Assembly: GCA_019307545.1 (NCBI GenBank) | Contig: JAFDJI010000218.1 | Location: 1-6,569 of the forward strand | DNA: 6,569 nt | Direction: 5' to 3' | DNA from: Deltaproteobacteria bacterium | Lineage (GTDB): Bacteria; Myxococcota_A; UBA796; GCA-2862545 | Part shown: piece after piece, positions 4,756 through 6,569 of the stretch | Layout of the letters: every line of letters begins with the position of its first letter | Position numbering within the stretch: position 1 is the first letter of the stretch | Program-made: the position numbers and the translations under genes | Notes under the pieces: generated by a model | The model's database searches: none | What the model was told of the DNA's origin: nothing | What the model saw: the letters and a program-made list of their open reading frames with translations, nothing else

Positions 4756-5805
4756 CTACCCGGGAGCGAACACCGGCCAGTACCGACCCTGCACCTCTTG
4801 AATGCGTCCCACGAGGTCGCGGGTCTCCGCGAGGGCCGAGCGAATCTGGGGCGGATCGGCCCCACACAGGACCTCGGCACAGCCCCGCGCGCTCCGAGAA
4901 AGGCCGCTCAGGTCGTAGCCCCCCTCCAGGAACAGCACCAATCGGCCCCCGGCATGGCGATCGGCCAGATCCCGCACCATGCCGCACATCGCGGCGAAAC
5001 CATCCTCGGTGACACGCTGGTCGCCGAGGGGATCGTCGCGGTGGGCGTCGAACCCGGCGGAGACGAGCACCAGATCGGGCCGGTAGGCGTCCGCCAGGGG
5101 CAAGAGGAGCTGCTCGAACACCGCCCCGTATTCCCGATCTCCCAGCCCCCATGGCATCGGCACGTTGAAGGTGAAACCCGCTCCGGCGCCCCGGCCCACC
5201 TCCTCCAGTGCACCCGTCCCCGGGTAGAAGGGGTAGCGATGGGTGCTGAAGAACAGCACATCATCGCGGGTGGCGAAGACATGCTGGGTGCCGTTGCCGT
5301 GATGGATGTCCCAGTCCACCACGAGCACCCGCTTGCAGCCATGGGCCGCCACTGCGTGTGCCGCGGCTATCGCGATGTTGTTCAACAGGCAGAAGCCCAT
5401 GCCGCGCCTCGCTTCGGCATGGTGCCCGGGCGGTCGGACCAGGGCGAATGCCCGCCGTGACGCACCTTCCACCACCGCGTCCACCGCGTCCACCGCCGCT
5501 CCGGCGGCCAGCCAGGCCGCGCTTTGACTATCCGGCCCCATACCGGTGTCCGGGTCGAGTTGTGCATGGGACCCCGCCAGTTCCCGCAACCGCGCCACGT
5601 ATTCGGGGTGATGGATCCGGGTCAGCGCATCGAGCGCCGCGGGTCGGGGAGCCACCCACTCCGCCCTCGGAAGCCGCGCGGCCGAGAGGGCGTCGACCAC
5701 CGCCGCCAACCGTGCGGGTCGCTCGGGATGGCCAGGTCCGGCCTGGTGGCGGAGCATGGTCTCCTCATACAGCAGCAGCAGGGTTGCCACGAGCCGAGAC
5801 CCCAC
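4756..5805 (-). CDS. class II-type zinc deacetylase (histone deacetylase/AcuC/acetylpolyamine amidohydrolase superfamily)
   Basis: 349-residue cytoplasmic amidohydrolase expected to remove acetyl groups from acetyl-lysine proteins or acetylpolyamines. The full arginase/deacetylase fold is present: GPGHPERP at 23-30; RPPGHHAE with catalytic His128-His129; DWDIHHGNGTQ with zinc ligands Asp166 and His168; STHRYPFYPGTG; SAGFDAHRDDPLG with zinc ligand Asp253; and EGGYD with transition-state Tyr297. All catalytic residues are intact, and Tyr rather than His at 297 predicts an active enzyme. The length is normal for bacterial HDAC-like proteins. GTG at 5805 lies 6 bp after the FHA gene stop, behind a weak GGGG; GTG at 5790 also keeps the first strand (LLLLY), whereas ATG at 5757 would delete it. 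Tight spacing means translation after the FHA gene. The substrate cannot be read from sequence. Confidence 0.95.
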   Translation of the reverse strand: MGSRLVATLLLLYEETMLRHQAGPGHPERPARLAAVVDALSAARLPRAEWVAPRPAALDALTRIHHPEYVARLRELAGSHAQLDPDTGMGPDSQSAAWLAAGAAVDAVDAVVEGASRRAFALVRPPGHHAEARRGMGFCLLNNIAIAAAHAVAAHGCKRVLVVDWDIHHGNGTQHVFATRDDVLFFSTHRYPFYPGTGALEEVGRGAGAGFTFNVPMPWGLGDREYGAVFEQLLLPLADAYRPDLVLVSAGFDAHRDDPLGDQRVTEDGFAAMCGMVRDLADRHAGGRLVLFLEGGYDLSGLSRSARGCAEVLCGADPPQIRSALAETRDLVGRIQEVQGRYWPVFAPG

Positions 5806-5811
5806 CCGCCC

Positions 5812-6569
5812 CTATCGACCAGACGATCGGACGTACTGCCGAAATCCGAAGACCGTGTCCCCGATGGCGATCCGTTCGCCGCCGGAGAGCTGGCACTCCA
5901 CCACGAACTGGCCGTCCACGTGCGTCCCGTTCGCCGAGTCCCGATCCATGATGAAGTACTTCGAGCCGCGCCGCACCAGACGACAGTGGTGCCGGGACAC
6001 CCGGACGTCCTCAGCGAGCACGATATCGTTGTCCGGTCCCCGCCCGATGGTGACCTCGTCGCCCACCATGGGATGGGTCTGCTCGCCGTTCTTGTCCATG
6101 AAGATCAGCACGGCCGGGGCGTCCGTGGCTTGCTCGTCGTGTTGCGCCCGCACCGCGGAACGGAGATCCTCCGGGATGTCGAGGTCCTCGTAGTCTTCGT
6201 CCATCTGGGAGAAGGGGGAAATCATCACCACGGTCTGACCGAGCTGCTTGTCGAGGTCGGCCCAGGCGGTATCGAGGGCCACGAAGAGGAGTTGGGTCAC
6301 CTCCGACAGAAACTCGCGTGGCACGTCCACCGGTCCCCGACCGAGGACCTGCGCGGCCTGTGCTGCGAGCTGCTGGCAGGTCGTGACGAGGTCGGGGCTC
6401 TCGTCCGGAGGCCGCTCGCGATGGGTCAGCTCGTTCGCCAGGTCGTGGCCCTGGGCCAGGAATTGGGCGCTGGGCCGGAAGCTCAGCCAATCCTCCAGGG
6501 TCCGCACGCCACTGTGTCCCACCGTGCGGCGTGATTGCACCAGCTGGAGGAGCTTTTCCCGATGCTTCT
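5812..6569 (-). CDS. FHA-domain protein, N-terminus outside the window (partial)
   Basis: The frame is open to the right edge. A GTG at 6540 exists, but the codons before it (EKLLQLVQSRR) continue a plausible helix, no SD precedes it and no stop intervenes, so the true start is probably beyond 6569. Counting from that GTG, residues 15-105 are helical and 111-140 form an acidic linker. Residues 143-236 are a complete FHA domain with the pThr-binding motifs intact: GRG at 166-168, SRHH at 182-185 and NGTHV at 204-208. FHA domains bind phosphothreonine peptides, usually from Ser/Thr kinase signalling, which is abundant in myxobacteria. GQTVVM at 101-106, upstream of the domain, could be a phosphorylation site by analogy with GarA-like proteins; this is speculative. 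There is no membrane segment in the visible part. The gene is followed at 6 bp by the deacetylase, so the two are co-expressed. Confidence 0.9.
   Translation of the reverse strand, partial: KHREKLLQLVQSRRTVGHSGVRTLEDWLSFRPSAQFLAQGHDLANELTHRERPPDESPDLVTTCQQLAAQAAQVLGRGPVDVPREFLSEVTQLLFVALDTAWADLDKQLGQTVVMISPFSQMDEDYEDLDIPEDLRSAVRAQHDEQATDAPAVLIFMDKNGEQTHPMVGDEVTIGRGPDNDIVLAEDVRVSRHHCRLVRRGSKYFIMDRDSANGTHVDGQFVVECQLSGGERIAIGDTVFGFRQYVRSSGR

Noticed and set aside
4694..5152. N-terminal extension of the barrel gene upstream of 4693
   Set aside because: The extension is Arg/Pro/Gly-rich frame noise overlapping the deacetylase. A clear signal peptide and SD occur at 4693.
4729..5460. Plus-strand open frame of 243 codons
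   Set aside because: Antisense to the catalytic core of the deacetylase; no SD and no recognisable motif.
5524..6534. Plus-strand open frame of 336 codons
   Set aside because: It lies opposite the FHA and deacetylase genes, whose motifs are unmistakable. It is a GC-rich antisense shadow with no domain.
1..6569. CRISPR array, tRNA/rRNA, insertion sequence or phage defence operon
   Set aside because: No regularly spaced repeats, no tRNA-like or rRNA segments, no transposase or integrase motifs, and no nuclease or helicase motifs were seen on either strand.

Overview
This is a GC-rich window with dense, short-spaced genes and SD-led starts. It looks like a chromosomal segment from a myxobacterium-like bacterium (Myxococcota or a relative formerly placed in the Deltaproteobacteria). 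The main grounds are a MYXO-CTERM-like C-terminal anchor (Cys-Gly-Cys, hydrophobic helix, Arg cluster), a TIGR02147/DUF4423 regulator, an FHA domain protein, and several secreted proteins with acidic low-complexity linkers. No tRNA, rRNA, CRISPR array, transposase or integrase was seen, and no gap between genes exceeds 300 bases.

Left part (1-1095): the last 31 codons of an unrecognised plus-strand gene end at 96. It converges on a minus-strand gene (199-861) for a very acidic lipoprotein with 11-residue helical repeats, and a GC-rich hairpin (153-180) lies between the two. A 234-bp divergent control region (862-1095) separates this lipoprotein from the plus-strand regulator. It carries four copies of the hexamer TGTACT/AGTACA. 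Two of these form a perfect 7-5-7 inverted repeat just upstream of the regulator start.

Middle (1096-3531, plus strand): a GTG-started TIGR02147-family regulator overlaps by 4 bp (ATGA) a predicted surface protein. That protein has a lipobox, a GTSVGNP segment, an EF-hand-like loop and a MYXO-CTERM-like tail. The overlap implies translational coupling. After a hairpin and a likely extended -10 promoter comes a separately expressed, Cys-free, beta-rich secreted protein, possibly DUF3108/DUF6134-like.

Right part (3536-6569, minus strand): an apparent operon reads leftward as FHA-domain protein (5' end outside the window), class II-type zinc deacetylase, then an outer-membrane beta-barrel protein with a long acidic linker. 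The first two genes are 6 bp apart and the third follows after 62 bp. The operon converges on the plus-strand secreted protein with only 4 bp between stop codons.

The most interesting candidate system is the regulator plus its coupled, possibly doubly anchored surface protein and the divergent helical lipoprotein, all apparently controlled from one palindromic control region. The FHA-deacetylase-barrel operon is a second unusual grouping. The functional links are inference from gene order and motifs.
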